A stretch of 64,000 nt of DNA from Pseudolysobacter antarcticus (GCF_004168365.1 NZ_CP035704.1:1736001-1800000), one strand, 5' to 3'; positions 47,009 through 56,476 are shown, numbered from the stretch's first letter. The notes: a model not told the origin generated them from the sequence alone. Made by a program: numbers and translations.

Positions 47009-49006
47009 TCACGGTTTGACCAGTTTGATCAACACCGAATCTGCTTCGACAAACTCACCCGGCTGCGCCTGCACCGTCTCGATGCTGGCGGCACGCGGCG
47101 CGCGCAAGGTGATTTCCATTTTCATCGCTTCCATCACGAGCAGCTCCTGGCCTTCATCGACCGCATCGCCCGGCGCAACCTTGACCAGCACGATACGCCC
47201 GGGCATGGGTGCGGTGATGCGATCACCGACTTTCTGCGCGCTGGCGACATACGCAAACGCGCCGACGTGCTGCAGCACATAACGCGATGCGCTGTCATGA
47301 ACCATCACACGCTGCGCGCTCACCACGCAGCGCAAGCGCCGCGCGATACCGTTGAACGCTGCGCTCAGCCAACCGTTTTGCAACAAGGCTGCCCGTACAT
47401 CGCAATGGTGTTCGGCGCAATCGAGCGCGTAGTTTCCCACCGATCCGTGCGCGGTGATTTCGATACGCTCACCGCGCCACAGAAAGGCGACAACACGTTT
47501 ACCGGCATGACCGATACGCCATGCATCGGCGCGTTGCCATGGCGAGTGCGGATCGCTGCCGGTAGCGGCGCGCGCAACACTGCTTGCTTCTTCGTGCAGC
47601 AGTGCGGCAGTTGCCGCGGCGAATAAAATATCGGTATGCGGTGTTTGCGCTTGCGACACAAATTCGTCGAGATGACGATCCAGATAACCGGTATCGATAC
47701 GGCCTTCGACCACGACCGGATGGCGCACGAGCTTTTCGAGAAATTCGATATTCGATTTCGGCCCGACGATTTCACTTTCCGCGAGCGCTTCGCGCAAACG
47801 CGTCAGCGCGAGTTCGCGCGTCGTATCCCAGACGATCAGCTTGGTAATCATCGGGTCGTAGAAAATGCTGACGGTATCGCCTTCGATCACGCCCGAATCG
47901 ATACGCACATTTGCTGATGGCGCTGGCAAGCGCAATTGTTCGAGTTTGCCCGAACCCGGCAGGAAATTCTGTTCGGGATCTTCGGCATACAAGCGCAGTT
48001 CGATGGCGTGACCGCGCGCATGAATCTGTGTTTGCTGCAGCGGTAAAACTTCACCGGCGGCAATGCGCAATTGCCACTCGACCAGATCGAGGCCGAGCGT
48101 GAGTTCGGTGACCGGATGCTCAACTTGCAGCCGCGTATTCATCTCCATGAAAAAGAAACTGCCGTCCTGCGCGACGATAAATTCGATCGTGCCCGCACCC
48201 AGATAATTCACTGCGCGTGCGGCCGCGACCGCTGCTTCGCCCATCGCCTGACGACGTTGCGTATTGAGGAACGGCGAGGGCGTTTCTTCGAGCACTTTCT
48301 GGTAGCGCCGTTGCGCCGAACATTCGCGTTCGTTGAGATGGATCACGTTGCCGTGGCTGTCGCCGAACACCTGGAATTCGATGTGGCGCGGATGTTCGAC
48401 GTAACGTTCGAGAATCACACGCTGATCGCCGAACGAACTTTGCGCCTCGCGTTGCGCCGACTGCAACGCGGCGACAAACTCATCCGCGCTGCGCACGATG
48501 CGCATACCCTTGCCGCCGCCGCCGGAAGTGGCCTTGATCATCAGCGGAAAACCGGTCGTCTGCGCCTGTTCCTGCAGAAATTCGGTGTCCTGATTCTCGC
48601 CATGATATCCGGGTACGGTCGGCACACCGTGCGCGATCATCAGAGCCTTGGCACCGGCTTTCGAACCCATCTGTTCCATGCTTTCGGGCGCGGGGCCGAT
48701 AAAACTCAAACCGGCGGCTTTGATCGCGCGCGCAAAAGCGGCGTTCTCGGAAAGAAATCCGTAGCCCGGATGAATCGCCTCGGCGCCGCTGCGTTTGGCG
48801 ACCTCGATAATCGCGTCACCACGCAGGTACGATTCCGCGGGACGCGGCCCGCCGATCGCATACGCCTCGTCGGCCAGCCGCACATGCTGCGCGCGCGCGT
48901 CGGCCTCGGAATATACCGCGACCGTGGCGATGCCAAGACGGCGACATGTGCGGATCACACGGCACGCGATTTCACCGCGATTGGCGATCAGGATTTTCTT
49001 GAACAT
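47009..49006 (-). CDS. Methylcrotonyl-CoA carboxylase, biotin-carrying alpha subunit
   Basis: 665 residues: biotin carboxylase (1-450) with the ATP-grasp loop SGGGGKGMRIV and EETPSPF, then a BT linker, then a biotin carrier domain with VMEAMKMEI (biotinyl K629). It carboxylates 3-methylcrotonyl-CoA together with the beta subunit encoded at 52811-54418. Acyl-CoA specificity is assigned from the liu context (HMG-CoA lyase, methylglutaconyl hydratase). Confidence 0.93.
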   Translation of the reverse strand: MFKKILIANRGEIACRVIRTCRRLGIATVAVYSEADARAQHVRLADEAYAIGGPRPAESYLRGDAIIEVAKRSGAEAIHPGYGFLSENAAFARAIKAAGLSFIGPAPESMEQMGSKAGAKALMIAHGVPTVPGYHGENQDTEFLQEQAQTTGFPLMIKATSGGGGKGMRIVRSADEFVAALQSAQREAQSSFGDQRVILERYVEHPRHIEFQVFGDSHGNVIHLNERECSAQRRYQKVLEETPSPFLNTQRRQAMGEAAVAAARAVNYLGAGTIEFIVAQDGSFFFMEMNTRLQVEHPVTELTLGLDLVEWQLRIAAGEVLPLQQTQIHARGHAIELRLYAEDPEQNFLPGSGKLEQLRLPAPSANVRIDSGVIEGDTVSIFYDPMITKLIVWDTTRELALTRLREALAESEIVGPKSNIEFLEKLVRHPVVVEGRIDTGYLDRHLDEFVSQAQTPHTDILFAAATAALLHEEASSVARAATGSDPHSPWQRADAWRIGHAGKRVVAFLWRGERIEITAHGSVGNYALDCAEHHCDVRAALLQNGWLSAAFNGIARRLRCVVSAQRVMVHDSASRYVLQHVGAFAYVASAQKVGDRITAPMPGRIVLVKVAPGDAVDEGQELLVMEAMKMEITLRAPRAASIETVQAQPGEFVEADSVLIKLVKP

Positions 49007-49082
49007 TGTCTCTCCGAAAAGTTTCTACGCGTTAGCGTTGGCGAATCCGCAGCGCAAAGGCGGCGATTCGTCGGTGCGTGGT

Positions 49083-49874
49083 TCAACTGTTTGTCCAGGC
49101 AGCTTTACGTTTGCCGAGAAACGCGCCCAGACCTTCCTGGCCTTCGTCGGATATGCGCAAACGCGCGATCAACGCGGCGTTGCTCGCATCGATTTTTTCC
49201 TGCGTGCTCGAAGCAAAACCGCGATCGCGGTGCACCAATGCCTTGGCTTCGCGCACCGCGTGCGGGCCAGCTTTGAGCAGCAGATCGAGCTCGGCGCGCC
49301 CGACATCGTCGAGCTGCGCCGCGGCGACGGTCGTGTGTACCAGGCCGATCGTACGCGCGCGTTCGGCATCGAAAATCGCCGAAGTCAAAAACAATCGCAT
49401 CGCGTGGCGTTCACCGATCGCGCGGATTACGTACGGCGAAATCACGGCGGGCACAAGACCGAGTTTTGTCTCGGTCAGGCCGAACTTGGCCGTATCGGCG
49501 GCGATCGCGATATCGCAACACGCGACCAGCCCGACACCGCCGCCATACGCCGCGCCGTTGACCTTGGCGAGCGTCGGCTTGGACAAAAACGCGAGCGTGC
49601 GCATGAGTTCGGCGAGCCGCAGCGAGTCGGCATAATTATCGGCCTCGGACGCGCTGGCCATGCCGCGCATCCAGTTCAAATCCGCGCCGGCCGAGAACGA
49701 TGCTCCCGCGCCAGTCAGCACCACGGCGCGCACCGTGGAATCCGCATCGAGTTGTTGCAGCGCCTGCGTCAACGCGGCGATCAACTGATCGTCGAACGCG
49801 TTATGCACATCGGGGCGGTTGAGCTGCAGCGTTGCAATGCCGCGCTCGATGTTGATATTGAGATTGTCGGACAT
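49083..49874 (-). CDS. Enoyl-CoA hydratase, probable methylglutaconyl-CoA hydratase (LiuC)
   Basis: 263-residue crotonase. Oxyanion-hole segments are SFSAGADLNWMRGMA and VNGAAYGGGVGLVACCDIAIA. The AGADLNWM form is typical of methylglutaconyl-CoA hydratases. It forms HMG-CoA, the substrate of the lyase encoded downstream, and lies 76 nt upstream of MCC alpha on the same strand. Confidence 0.9.
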   Translation of the reverse strand: MSDNLNINIERGIATLQLNRPDVHNAFDDQLIAALTQALQQLDADSTVRAVVLTGAGASFSAGADLNWMRGMASASEADNYADSLRLAELMRTLAFLSKPTLAKVNGAAYGGGVGLVACCDIAIAADTAKFGLTETKLGLVPAVISPYVIRAIGERHAMRLFLTSAIFDAERARTIGLVHTTVAAAQLDDVGRAELDLLLKAGPHAVREAKALVHRDRGFASSTQEKIDASNAALIARLRISDEGQEGLGAFLGKRKAAWTNS

Positions 49875-50170
49875 GCGGCGGTTCTTCGCGAAGTTCGGGG
49901 CAAAGGCGAATCATACTTGCTTGCAGGTCGGGGTGGCATGTGTCGAGGTTCTTCGTATGCGAACGGTGTTAGGAGAGTTCAAAATGCAGTGCATTCCGAT
50001 CACCGATACCATAGGCAAAGCGTCCGTCCCTCAGTCGACGGGCAAACTCGTTTCCGTCAACCCAGTGAGTAGGTCGTGTCGAAGATTCTGTACCACTATT
50101 GCTCGACGAATACCTTCTATCAAATCATCACATCGGGGAAAGTTCGCCTTTCTTCGATGAGCCAGTCGAA
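49875..50170. other. Interval between liuC and the IS element
   Basis: Contains a 58-codon plus-strand frame, 49984-50160, that begins ATGCAGTGCATTCCG after a strong RBS (ggagag). Its product (MQCIPITDTIGKASVPQS...) is not recognised and may be the stump of a gene cut by the IS. The liuC promoter should also lie here. No other feature seen. Confidence 0.35.
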
Positions 50171-50194
50171 GGGTTCTACCCCGTTATGGCGGAC
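50171..50194 (+). repeat. IS left terminal inverted repeat
   Basis: Begins GGGTTCTACCCCGTTA and matches the complement of 51368-51391 at 23 of 24 positions. Confidence 0.92.
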
Positions 50195-50232
50195 ACTTCC
50201 AACAAGGCCGATGATCGGCAAAAAGGAGTGTC

Positions 50233-50520
50233 ATGTCCAAGCGAAGAACATTTAGTGATGAGTTCAAACGGGAGGCAGTGGGTCTGACTCATCAGGCCGG
50301 TGCCAATGTTAGCCAGATAGCTCGCGATATCGGTGTGGGTGAAGGGGTGCTGAGCCGTTGGCGGCGGGAATTGGCCAGCGGTAAACGCCACGCTTTCCCG
50401 GGCTCTGGCGTACCGCGGGATGAAGAGATGGCCGCACTCAAGCGTGAGCTGGCGCGGGTCAAGAAGGAACGCGATTTTTTGCGCGATGCGGCAGCGTTCT
50501 TCGCGAAGGAATCGCGTTGA
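50233..50520 (+). CDS. IS3-family transposase OrfA
   Basis: 95 residues. An HTH of the IS3/IS911 type ([37 protein letters not shown]) is followed by a leucine-zipper-like helix ([27 protein letters not shown]). RBS aaggag. The heptamer TTTTTTG at 50475-50481 is in the right phase for -1 slippage into OrfB. Confidence 0.94.
   Translation: MSKRRTFSDEFKREAVGLTHQAGANVSQIARDIGVGEGVLSRWRRELASGKRHAFPGSGVPRDEEMAALKRELARVKKERDFLRDAAAFFAKESR
50475..50516 (+). promoter_or_regulatory. Candidate programmed -1 frameshift site
   Basis: Slippery heptamer T TTT TTG (50475-50481, codons GAT TTT TTG) is followed at once by a stem CGCGAT (50482-50487) / ATCGCG (50511-50516) with an inner cttcgcgaag palindrome. 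The -1 frame is open from the heptamer into OrfB, giving an OrfAB transposase. Confidence 0.6.
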
Positions 50521-51386
50521 AGTTTCAGACGATCCAGCGCTGCCGCACGGTCTATCCCGTGCAACTGATGTGTCGATGCCTGAAGGTATCGAGCAGCGGT
50601 TTTCATGCGTGGTGCAAACGCCCCTTGAGTGCGCGAGCGAAGGACAACCAGCGATTACTGGTGCAGATAAAAGCGCTTCATAGCATCAGCGATGGGGTAC
50701 TGGGCATGCCACGCATGCATGAGGAGCTGAGCTATGCCGGTGAAACGGCGAGTCCCAATCGGGTGGCACGCCTGATGGCCAGCAACGGATTATTCGGGAT
50801 TCCACAGCGGCGAGCCTGGCGCAGCAAGCGTAGCGGCGTGCGACCGCTGCACGTGCGCAATCATCTGCAACGTGACTTCTCGGCGCTGGAACCCAATACA
50901 AAATGGGTCACCGACATCACCTACATCCACACCGGCGAAGGCTGGCTCTACCTCTGCACGGTGCTCGACCTGTTCAGCCACACGATCATTGGTTGGTCCA
51001 TGTCGGGTATCCAGGATCGTCACCTGGTTCTCAAGGCGGTGCAGATGGCCTGCTGGCAGCGAACGGACACCACGCCCGTGGTGCTGCATTCAGATCGAGG
51101 AACCCAATTCACCAGCGGCGAATATCAACGCTTCCTCGCCGATCACCACATCATCAGCAGCATGAGTGATGTGGGCCACTGTGGCGACAATGCTGCCGCC
51201 GAAGGATTCTTCGGTATGCTCAAGCGCGAGCGCATTTATCGCCGTCGTTACCTGTCACTGGCCGACGCACGCTCGGATGTTTTTGACTATATCGAGCGCT
51301 TCCACAACCCACGTATGCAACGACGACTTGATAAGCTAGACCAAAGATTTATAACCTTAACTCAACCGTCCGCCAAAACGGGGTAG
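50517..51386 (+). CDS. IS3-family transposase OrfB (DDE integrase core)
   Basis: 289 residues. An HTH_21-like region ([25 protein letters not shown]) is followed by the rve core with D in [13 protein letters not shown] in [12 protein letters not shown] and E in [14 protein letters not shown], so the DDE triad is complete. The nominal TTG start at 50517 overlaps the OrfA stop; production as an OrfAB fusion by -1 frameshift is more likely. Confidence 0.94.
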   Translation: MKFQTIQRCRTVYPVQLMCRCLKVSSSGFHAWCKRPLSARAKDNQRLLVQIKALHSISDGVLGMPRMHEELSYAGETASPNRVARLMASNGLFGIPQRRAWRSKRSGVRPLHVRNHLQRDFSALEPNTKWVTDITYIHTGEGWLYLCTVLDLFSHTIIGWSMSGIQDRHLVLKAVQMACWQRTDTTPVVLHSDRGTQFTSGEYQRFLADHHIISSMSDVGHCGDNAAAEGFFGMLKRERIYRRRYLSLADARSDVFDYIERFHNPRMQRRLDKLDQRFITLTQPSAKTG

Positions 51387-51391
51387 AACCC
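51368..51391 (-). repeat. IS right terminal inverted repeat
   Basis: Ends ACGGGGTAGAACCC; complement of the left repeat with one mismatch. It overlaps the 3' end of OrfB. Confidence 0.92.
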
Positions 51392-51473
51392 GTATTGATT
51401 TCGCAAGCCAAGTGCCCGGCACCGAATCTGTCGCAATACTCCTCAACTAGCCCTCAGATTGCTTTCGTTAATG

Positions 51474-51492
51474 CGAACCATTATCATTCACT
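51474..51492. promoter_or_regulatory. Candidate Fur box
   Basis: The sequence AACCATTATCATTCAC contains ATTATCA, one perfect half of the 7-1-7 Fur site; the other half (TGCGAAC) is degenerate. It lies about 30 nt before the cupredoxin/FTR1 iron-uptake genes, where Fur control is expected. Confidence 0.55.
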
Positions 51493-51520
51493 GCAGTAGT
51501 ATGACTTTGGATGAATTCGC

Positions 51521-51844
51521 ATGTTGCGTCGGACCCTATTTGCCGTAGTCGCAATGTCTGCGCTGGCCGCACAGGCGGCTGTGCCTGAGTTTCATCTGGT
51601 CGTGCAGGATCACAAGTTTCAGCCGACCGAAATCCAAGTGCCGGCGGGACAGAAATTCAAGCTGATCGTCGAGAACAAGGATGCCTCGCCGGAGGAGTTC
51701 GAGAGCGCCGAACTGAATCGCGAGAAGGTCGTGGTCGGCAACGGCACGATCGATATCTATCTCGGCCCGCTGGAACCCGGCAAGTACGGATTCTTCGGCG
51801 ATTTTCATCAGGATACGGCGCAAGGTGCCGTGATCGCGAAGTAG
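51521..51844 (+). CDS. Periplasmic EfeO-type cupredoxin
   Basis: 107 residues. A signal peptide (cleavage after AAQAA) is followed by a cupredoxin fold with FQPTEIQVPAGQKFKLIVEN, the EfeO-like EEFESAELNREKVV, and GKYGFFGDFHQDTAQG. It resembles the isolated N-terminal domain of EfeO, without the M75 domain. It probably binds or oxidises iron/copper for the FTR1 permease encoded 42 nt downstream. Confidence 0.85.
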   Translation: MLRRTLFAVVAMSALAAQAAVPEFHLVVQDHKFQPTEIQVPAGQKFKLIVENKDASPEEFESAELNREKVVVGNGTIDIYLGPLEPGKYGFFGDFHQDTAQGAVIAK

Positions 51845-51886
51845 GGTAACGCGCGTTGATTTGCTTCTGCAGTAAAGGATCTGGTC

Positions 51887-52732
51887 ATGCTCGGTAGCGG
51901 TTTGCTGGTGTTTCGCGAGGTGCTGGAAGCGGCGCTGATCGTGTCGATCGTCGCGGCGGCAACGCGCGGTGTAGTGGGGCGCGGTCGCTGGATCGGCGCG
52001 GGCATCGGCGCTGGCGTGTTGGGCGCAATCATCGTCGCGTTTTTCGCTGGCGCGATCGCACAGGCGGTCAGCGGTATCGGGCAGGAACTCTTCAACGCCA
52101 GCGTGTTGCTCGCCGCGGTGTTGATGATCGCGTGGCACGCAATCTGGATGGCCAGTCACGGCCGCGAACTCGCGACGCAAATGAAATCGGTCGGCGCACA
52201 AGTGACCGGCGGCAATCGGCCGTTGTCGGCGTTGCTGATCGTGGTCGCGATCGCGATCCTGCGCGAAGGTTCGGAAGTGGTCTTGTTCCTTTATGGACAG
52301 TCGGCCGGTGGTTCGAGCGCGGTCGATCTGATCGGTGGAATCTGCATCGGCGTGATCGGCGGTTCGGCGGTCGGGTTGGCCCTGTATTTCGGTTTGCTGC
52401 GCATTCCGATGCGCTATTTTTTCAGCGCGACCAACTGGCTGTTGTTATTGCTGGCGGCGGGATTGGCGTCGCAGGCGGCGAGTTTCCTGATCCAGGCGGA
52501 TGTCCTGCCGGCGCTCGGCAATCGGATCTGGGATAGCTCGTTCCTGTTGTCGGACACCTCGTGGATCGGCAAGGCGCTGCATACGCTGATCGGTTACGAA
52601 GCGCATCCTGCCGGCATGCAGATTCTTTTCTACCTCGTCACCGCTGCGCTGATCGCGTTTGGCATGCGCATGCTGGGTGGCGGTGGCGCCAAGCCGCCGC
52701 AAAGGCCAGTGAATGCGCATCTGGCGCATTGA
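51887..52732 (+). CDS. FTR1-family iron permease (EfeU-like)
   Basis: 281 residues, seven transmembrane helices. The two iron-binding motifs R-E-x2-E are present: REVLE (10-14) and REGSE (126-130). FTR1 proteins import Fe3+ coupled to oxidation; here the partner is the small cupredoxin rather than EfeO/EfeB. A bidirectional terminator follows. Confidence 0.9.
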   Translation: MLGSGLLVFREVLEAALIVSIVAAATRGVVGRGRWIGAGIGAGVLGAIIVAFFAGAIAQAVSGIGQELFNASVLLAAVLMIAWHAIWMASHGRELATQMKSVGAQVTGGNRPLSALLIVVAIAILREGSEVVLFLYGQSAGGSSAVDLIGGICIGVIGGSAVGLALYFGLLRIPMRYFFSATNWLLLLLAAGLASQAASFLIQADVLPALGNRIWDSSFLLSDTSWIGKALHTLIGYEAHPAGMQILFYLVTAALIAFGMRMLGGGGAKPPQRPVNAHLAH

Positions 52733-52762
52733 TCGGTTCGGTAGGCGAGTTTGGTAATTCCC

Positions 52763-52792
52763 GACTGAAGCTGCGGAAGCGCAGCTTCAGTC
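52763..52792. terminator. Bidirectional intrinsic terminator
   Basis: GACTGAAGCTGCG-gaag-CGCAGCTTCAGTC, a perfect 13-bp stem with a 4-nt loop, between the converging FTR1 and MCC beta genes. Confidence 0.85.
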
Positions 52793-52810
52793 GTTTCAAC
52801 TAGCCGAAAG

Positions 52811-54418
52811 TTACATGCGGAACACGCCGAAGCGCTGTTTCTCGATCGGCGCATTCATTGCCGCCGAGATCGCCAGTCCAAGCACACGCCGCGTATCCGC
52901 CGGATCAATCACGCCGTCGTCCCACAAGCGCGCACTGGCATAGTACGGATGACCCTGGCGTTCGTATTGCTGGCGAATCGGATCCTTGAATTGTTCTTCT
53001 TCCTCAGCTGACCAGGTCTTGCCGGATGCTTCGAGGCCGTCGCGTTTCACCGTCGCCAGTACCGATGCTGCCTGCTCGCCGCCCATTACGCTGATGCGCG
53101 AATTCGGCCACATCCACAGGAATCGCGGCTGATATCCGCGCCCGCACATCGCGTAATTTCCGGCGCCGAAACTGCCGCCGATCATCACTGTGAACTTCGG
53201 CACGTGCGAGCACGCGACCGCCGTGACCATCTTCGCGCCGTCTTTGGCGATGCCGGCGTTTTCGTATTTCTTGCCGACCATGAAACCAGTGATGTTTTGC
53301 AAAAACACCAGCGGAATATCGCGCTGATTGCACAGCTCGATAAAGTGCGCGCCCTTCAGCGCCGACTCGGCGAACAGAATGCCGTTGTTGGCGATGATGC
53401 CAACTGGATAGCCGTATATGTGGCTGAATCCGCAGACCAGCGTTTTGCCATATCGTGCCTTGAATTCTTGGAACTCCGAGCCGTCGACGATGCGTGCGAT
53501 GATTTCGCGGATATCGAACGGATGCCGTGTGTCGCGCGGCAAAATGCCATACAGCTCTTCAGCGGCGTAACGCGGTTCGCGTGACTCGCGAATTTCCACT
53601 GGCAGTTTTTTGCTGCGATTCAGATGCGCCACGATGTCGCGCGCAATCACCAGCGCATGGGCGTCGTTCTCGGCGAAGTGATCGGCCACGCCGGAAATGC
53701 TGGTGTGCACTTCGGCGCCGCCGAGCGATTCGGCATCCACGACTTCGCCGGTCGCGGCTTTCACCAGCGGCGGGCCGCCAAGAAAAATGGTGCCTTGTTC
53801 TTTCACGATTACGGTTTCGTCGCTCATCGCCGGCACATACGCGCCACCCGCTGTGCACGAGCCCATGACCACCGCGATCTGCGGAATATTCTTCGACGAC
53901 AGTCGCGCCTGATTGTAGAAAATCCGCCCGAAATGATCGCGGTCGGGAAACACTTCATCCTGCAACGGCAGGAAGGCGCCGCCGGAATCGACCAGATAAA
54001 TGCACGGCAGGCGATTCTCTTCGGCGATCTCCTGCGCGCGCAGATGCTTTTTCACAGTCATCGGAAAATACGTGCCGCCTTTGACCGTGGCGTCGTTGGC
54101 CACGACCATGACTTCCTGGCCCTGCACACGGCCGATGCCGGTAATCAGACCGGCGCATGGCGCCTGGTTTTCATACAGACCATGCGCTGCGAGCGGCGAC
54201 AGTTCCAGGAACGGCGAACCCGGATCGAGCAATGCGCGGATGCGTTCGCGTGGCAGTAACTTGCCGCGTTCGGTATGTTTTTGCCGCGCCTTTTCGCCAC
54301 CGCCAAGTGCACTCTGTGCGAGCTGGGTCTTGAGATCTTCGACCTGCGTGCGCAGTTGCGTGGCGTTCGCCAGAAAATCGGCGGAGCGGGGGTCAATTGC
54401 GGATTCGATCACGGGCAT
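52811..54418 (-). CDS. Methylcrotonyl-CoA carboxylase beta subunit (carboxyltransferase)
   Basis: 535 residues. N- and C-terminal crotonase-like carboxyltransferase domains with [53 protein letters not shown] and [16 protein letters not shown]. The match to MCC beta is closer than to propionyl- or geranyl-CoA carboxylases in the AxxGG loops. Partner of the alpha subunit at 47009-49006, from which it is now separated by iron-uptake genes and an IS. Confidence 0.94.
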   Translation of the reverse strand: MPVIESAIDPRSADFLANATQLRTQVEDLKTQLAQSALGGGEKARQKHTERGKLLPRERIRALLDPGSPFLELSPLAAHGLYENQAPCAGLITGIGRVQGQEVMVVANDATVKGGTYFPMTVKKHLRAQEIAEENRLPCIYLVDSGGAFLPLQDEVFPDRDHFGRIFYNQARLSSKNIPQIAVVMGSCTAGGAYVPAMSDETVIVKEQGTIFLGGPPLVKAATGEVVDAESLGGAEVHTSISGVADHFAENDAHALVIARDIVAHLNRSKKLPVEIRESREPRYAAEELYGILPRDTRHPFDIREIIARIVDGSEFQEFKARYGKTLVCGFSHIYGYPVGIIANNGILFAESALKGAHFIELCNQRDIPLVFLQNITGFMVGKKYENAGIAKDGAKMVTAVACSHVPKFTVMIGGSFGAGNYAMCGRGYQPRFLWMWPNSRISVMGGEQAASVLATVKRDGLEASGKTWSAEEEEQFKDPIRQQYERQGHPYYASARLWDDGVIDPADTRRVLGLAISAAMNAPIEKQRFGVFRM

Positions 54419-54604
54419 GCGTGCGCACCTTGGGCTGAGCTATCCGCACAAGGATAACAGCGATCAAAGTGATTCGGGATCGTTGCGACGAGACTTTGCC
54501 GAGCGGCGCGTGTCGGTTTATCGACAAGCGTGTCGAGATAACGGTAGCGAAACTTTACTGCGCGCGACGCCGTTTATCTTGCGTCGAGTGTGTCGCGTTT
54601 CCGA

Positions 54605-55246
54605 TCAGGTCAGGCTGCCGAGCCGGCGTGCACCAACAAAACGTTTGGTCCAGTACGCATCTTCGAGACGATCGATGCGCACCGATTTACCCGGCGAAGG
54701 CGAATGAATAAACCGGCCGTCGTCGAGATAAATGCCAACGTGCGAAATGCCAGCGCCACCACGCGTGCGGAAAAATACCAGATCACCGGTTTGCATCTGC
54801 GCGCGCGCCACTTTCTGACCGAAACCATACTGCCCCGGCGCGTCGCCAGGCAGATCGAGGCCCATCGTGTGCAGAAAAACGTAATGCACAAAACCGCTGC
54901 AATCAAAACCGGTGGAAGGTTCGCGACCGCCGCGGCGATAACGGATGTTGCGCAGTTGCATCGCAAAATCAGCCAGCACGCGACGCGGTGCCTGCTCGAT
55001 CGTGGCGATTTCGGGCAGATCAGTTTTTGTCGACGAGTTGCCGGTATTGGCGGCGGGCGTTGTCAGTACCGCATTCTGCGCCGTGCTCCACAGGCCCGCA
55101 TTGACCAACGGCATCAACGACGCCTGCAGCGAAGCGGCATCGCATTCCAGCGGCATGGCAGGGCTGGCGATACGCGCGAAAGCCGCGCTCTGGAAAATGC
55201 AGGCCGCAGCGAATAGCGTCGCGGCGGTCAGTCGCTGAATTGGCAT
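54605..55246 (-). CDS. NlpC/P60 (C40) peptidoglycan hydrolase
   Basis: 213 residues. A signal peptide (ends AAFA) and a linker lead to a C-terminal NlpC/P60 domain with Cys in GFDCSGFVHYVF, His in ISHVGIYLDDGRFIHSPS and a further polar His. Family enzymes cut the D-Glu-mDAP stem-peptide bond in the periplasm. ATG 55246 preferred for its signal peptide; further ATGs lie upstream. Divergent from yceD. Confidence 0.85.
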   Translation of the reverse strand: MPIQRLTAATLFAAACIFQSAAFARIASPAMPLECDAASLQASLMPLVNAGLWSTAQNAVLTTPAANTGNSSTKTDLPEIATIEQAPRRVLADFAMQLRNIRYRRGGREPSTGFDCSGFVHYVFLHTMGLDLPGDAPGQYGFGQKVARAQMQTGDLVFFRTRGGAGISHVGIYLDDGRFIHSPSPGKSVRIDRLEDAYWTKRFVGARRLGSLT

Positions 55247-55484
55247 ACGGGTAATCCCCATGAATCGGTTGGTTCGGGCGCTGCAGAACGCTCTTTTTCT
55301 GAACCGTAGCAAAACAGATGTTGGAATCTTGTTAATCACTGTGTGATGATTGGTCAGGGTTCAACCGCAAATTTGCGCGCATATCGATTTTGCCGGCGCC
55401 ACGTTATATACTTGCGGATTGCCGCGTGCGTGACTCGTCGATTGATTGACTTTGGCGCACTGGCTACCTACCATTTCGCGCGCC

Positions 55485-56006
55485 GTGTCTGCAGCTTTTC
55501 CGGAAATTGTCGATGTTTGGCGCATGGTTACGGCGCGGCGCCTGTTCCACGGAACGTTGCCGCTGACGGCCATGCCGCGTCTGCTGGCGAGTGTGGCGGG
55601 GCCGACTGGCACTGTGAGTTACGATCTGGAGTTCGGTCGGGACGAATTGGGCGTTGCCTATCTGCAGGTTCGCGCCGATGTTCCGCTAACCTTGATTTGC
55701 CAGCGCACGCTCGAAGAATTTGTTTTACCGGTGCATATCGATTCTCGCTTGGGTTTGATCACGAGTGAGGAAGAAGAATCCGGGTTGCCCGAAGGCTACG
55801 AGCCGTTGCTGGTAACGCAAGATGGCATGCGACTGCGCGATGTGATCGAGGACGAGTTGATTCTGGCTCTGCCGCTGATCCCGATGAAGCCGGGCACCGA
55901 AGATCTACCGGAAACGGTGTGGTCCGATGAGCCGGGTGACGTGGTTGAAGAGCCGCGCAAGAATCCGTTCGCGGCACTGGGTGTCTTGAAAAAAACGCCG
56001 CACTGA
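55485..56006 (+). CDS. YceD/DUF177 protein (23S rRNA accumulation)
   Basis: 173 residues from a GTG start. DUF177 pattern VDVWRMVTARRLFHGTLPL...VQVRADVPLTLICQRTLEEF and acidic DVIEDELILALPLIP, ending NPFAALGVLKK. YceD is linked to 23S rRNA accumulation in bacteria and plastids and is almost always upstream of rpmF. Start uncertain: GTG 55485 fits homologues, TTG 55446 is in frame; neither has a clear RBS. Confidence 0.85.
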   Translation: MSAAFPEIVDVWRMVTARRLFHGTLPLTAMPRLLASVAGPTGTVSYDLEFGRDELGVAYLQVRADVPLTLICQRTLEEFVLPVHIDSRLGLITSEEEESGLPEGYEPLLVTQDGMRLRDVIEDELILALPLIPMKPGTEDLPETVWSDEPGDVVEEPRKNPFAALGVLKKTPH

Positions 56007-56016
56007 AGAATGCAAG

Positions 56017-56036
56017 AAAGTCCCGTACGGGATTTT
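56017..56036 (+). terminator. Compact hairpin terminator after yceD
   Basis: AAAGTCCC-gtac-GGGATTTT, an 8-bp stem with one G-T pair and a 4-nt loop ending in a T-run, 10 nt after the yceD stop. It may partly uncouple rpmF from yceD. Confidence 0.6.
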
Positions 56037-56185
56037 CGCTGATGCAAAAATCGCATCGCTCGTCGCGCCGGCAGGCACTGCAGGTGTGGCATAGAAAGTC
56101 TGAATCACTTCGGGCTTTTCGACCCCGCGAGTTGCCATGGCGGCAATCCTGCGGAGATATTCAATAGATTGTTTGGAGAGTCATC

Positions 56186-56380
56186 ATGGCAGTACAGAAA
56201 AGTCGCAAATCCCCGTCACGTCGTGGCATGCGTCGTTCGCACGATGCGCTGGTTGCACCGCAGCTCAGCATCGACAAGACCTCGGGTGAAGTGCATCTGC
56301 GTCACCACATCACCAAAGACGGCTTCTACCGCGGTCGCAAAGTGATCGAGAGCAAGGGTTCGGTTCGCACCGAAGACTGA
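56186..56380 (+). CDS. rpmF: 50S ribosomal protein L32
   Basis: 64 residues with the usual basic [20 protein letters not shown] start. The [20 protein letters not shown] segment lacks the C-x2-C...C zinc motif seen in some L32 paralogues (C- form). Strong RBS ggagag. Standard neighbour of yceD and the fab genes. Confidence 0.97.
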   Translation: MAVQKSRKSPSRRGMRRSHDALVAPQLSIDKTSGEVHLRHHITKDGFYRGRKVIESKGSVRTED

Positions 56381-56431
56381 GATTCGATCCAGTCTGCCTG
56401 ACGGCGGACTCGCATCGATCTTTGATTCTTG

Positions 56432-56455
56432 CCGACGCCGTCATGGCGTCGGTTT
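56432..56455 (+). terminator. Hairpin after rpmF
   Basis: CCGACGCC-gtcat-GGCGTCGG followed by TTT: a perfect 8-bp stem between rpmF and fabH. A short T-run suggests partial termination or attenuation. Confidence 0.6.
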
Positions 56456-56476
56456 GCATTACGGGATTGCGGTCTG

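Larger units (their letters stand above)
50171..51391 (+). mobile_element. IS3-family insertion sequence (1221 bp)
   Basis: Bounded by 24-bp terminal inverted repeats differing at one position. Encodes OrfA and OrfB overlapping in the -1 frame. No matching 3-5 bp target duplication is seen (gaa on the left, gta on the right), so flanking DNA may have been rearranged. The element appears intact. Confidence 0.92.

Noticed and set aside
50161-51400. Target site duplication of the IS3 element
   Set aside because: Bases outside the two inverted repeats (gaa versus gta) do not match, so no duplication could be claimed.
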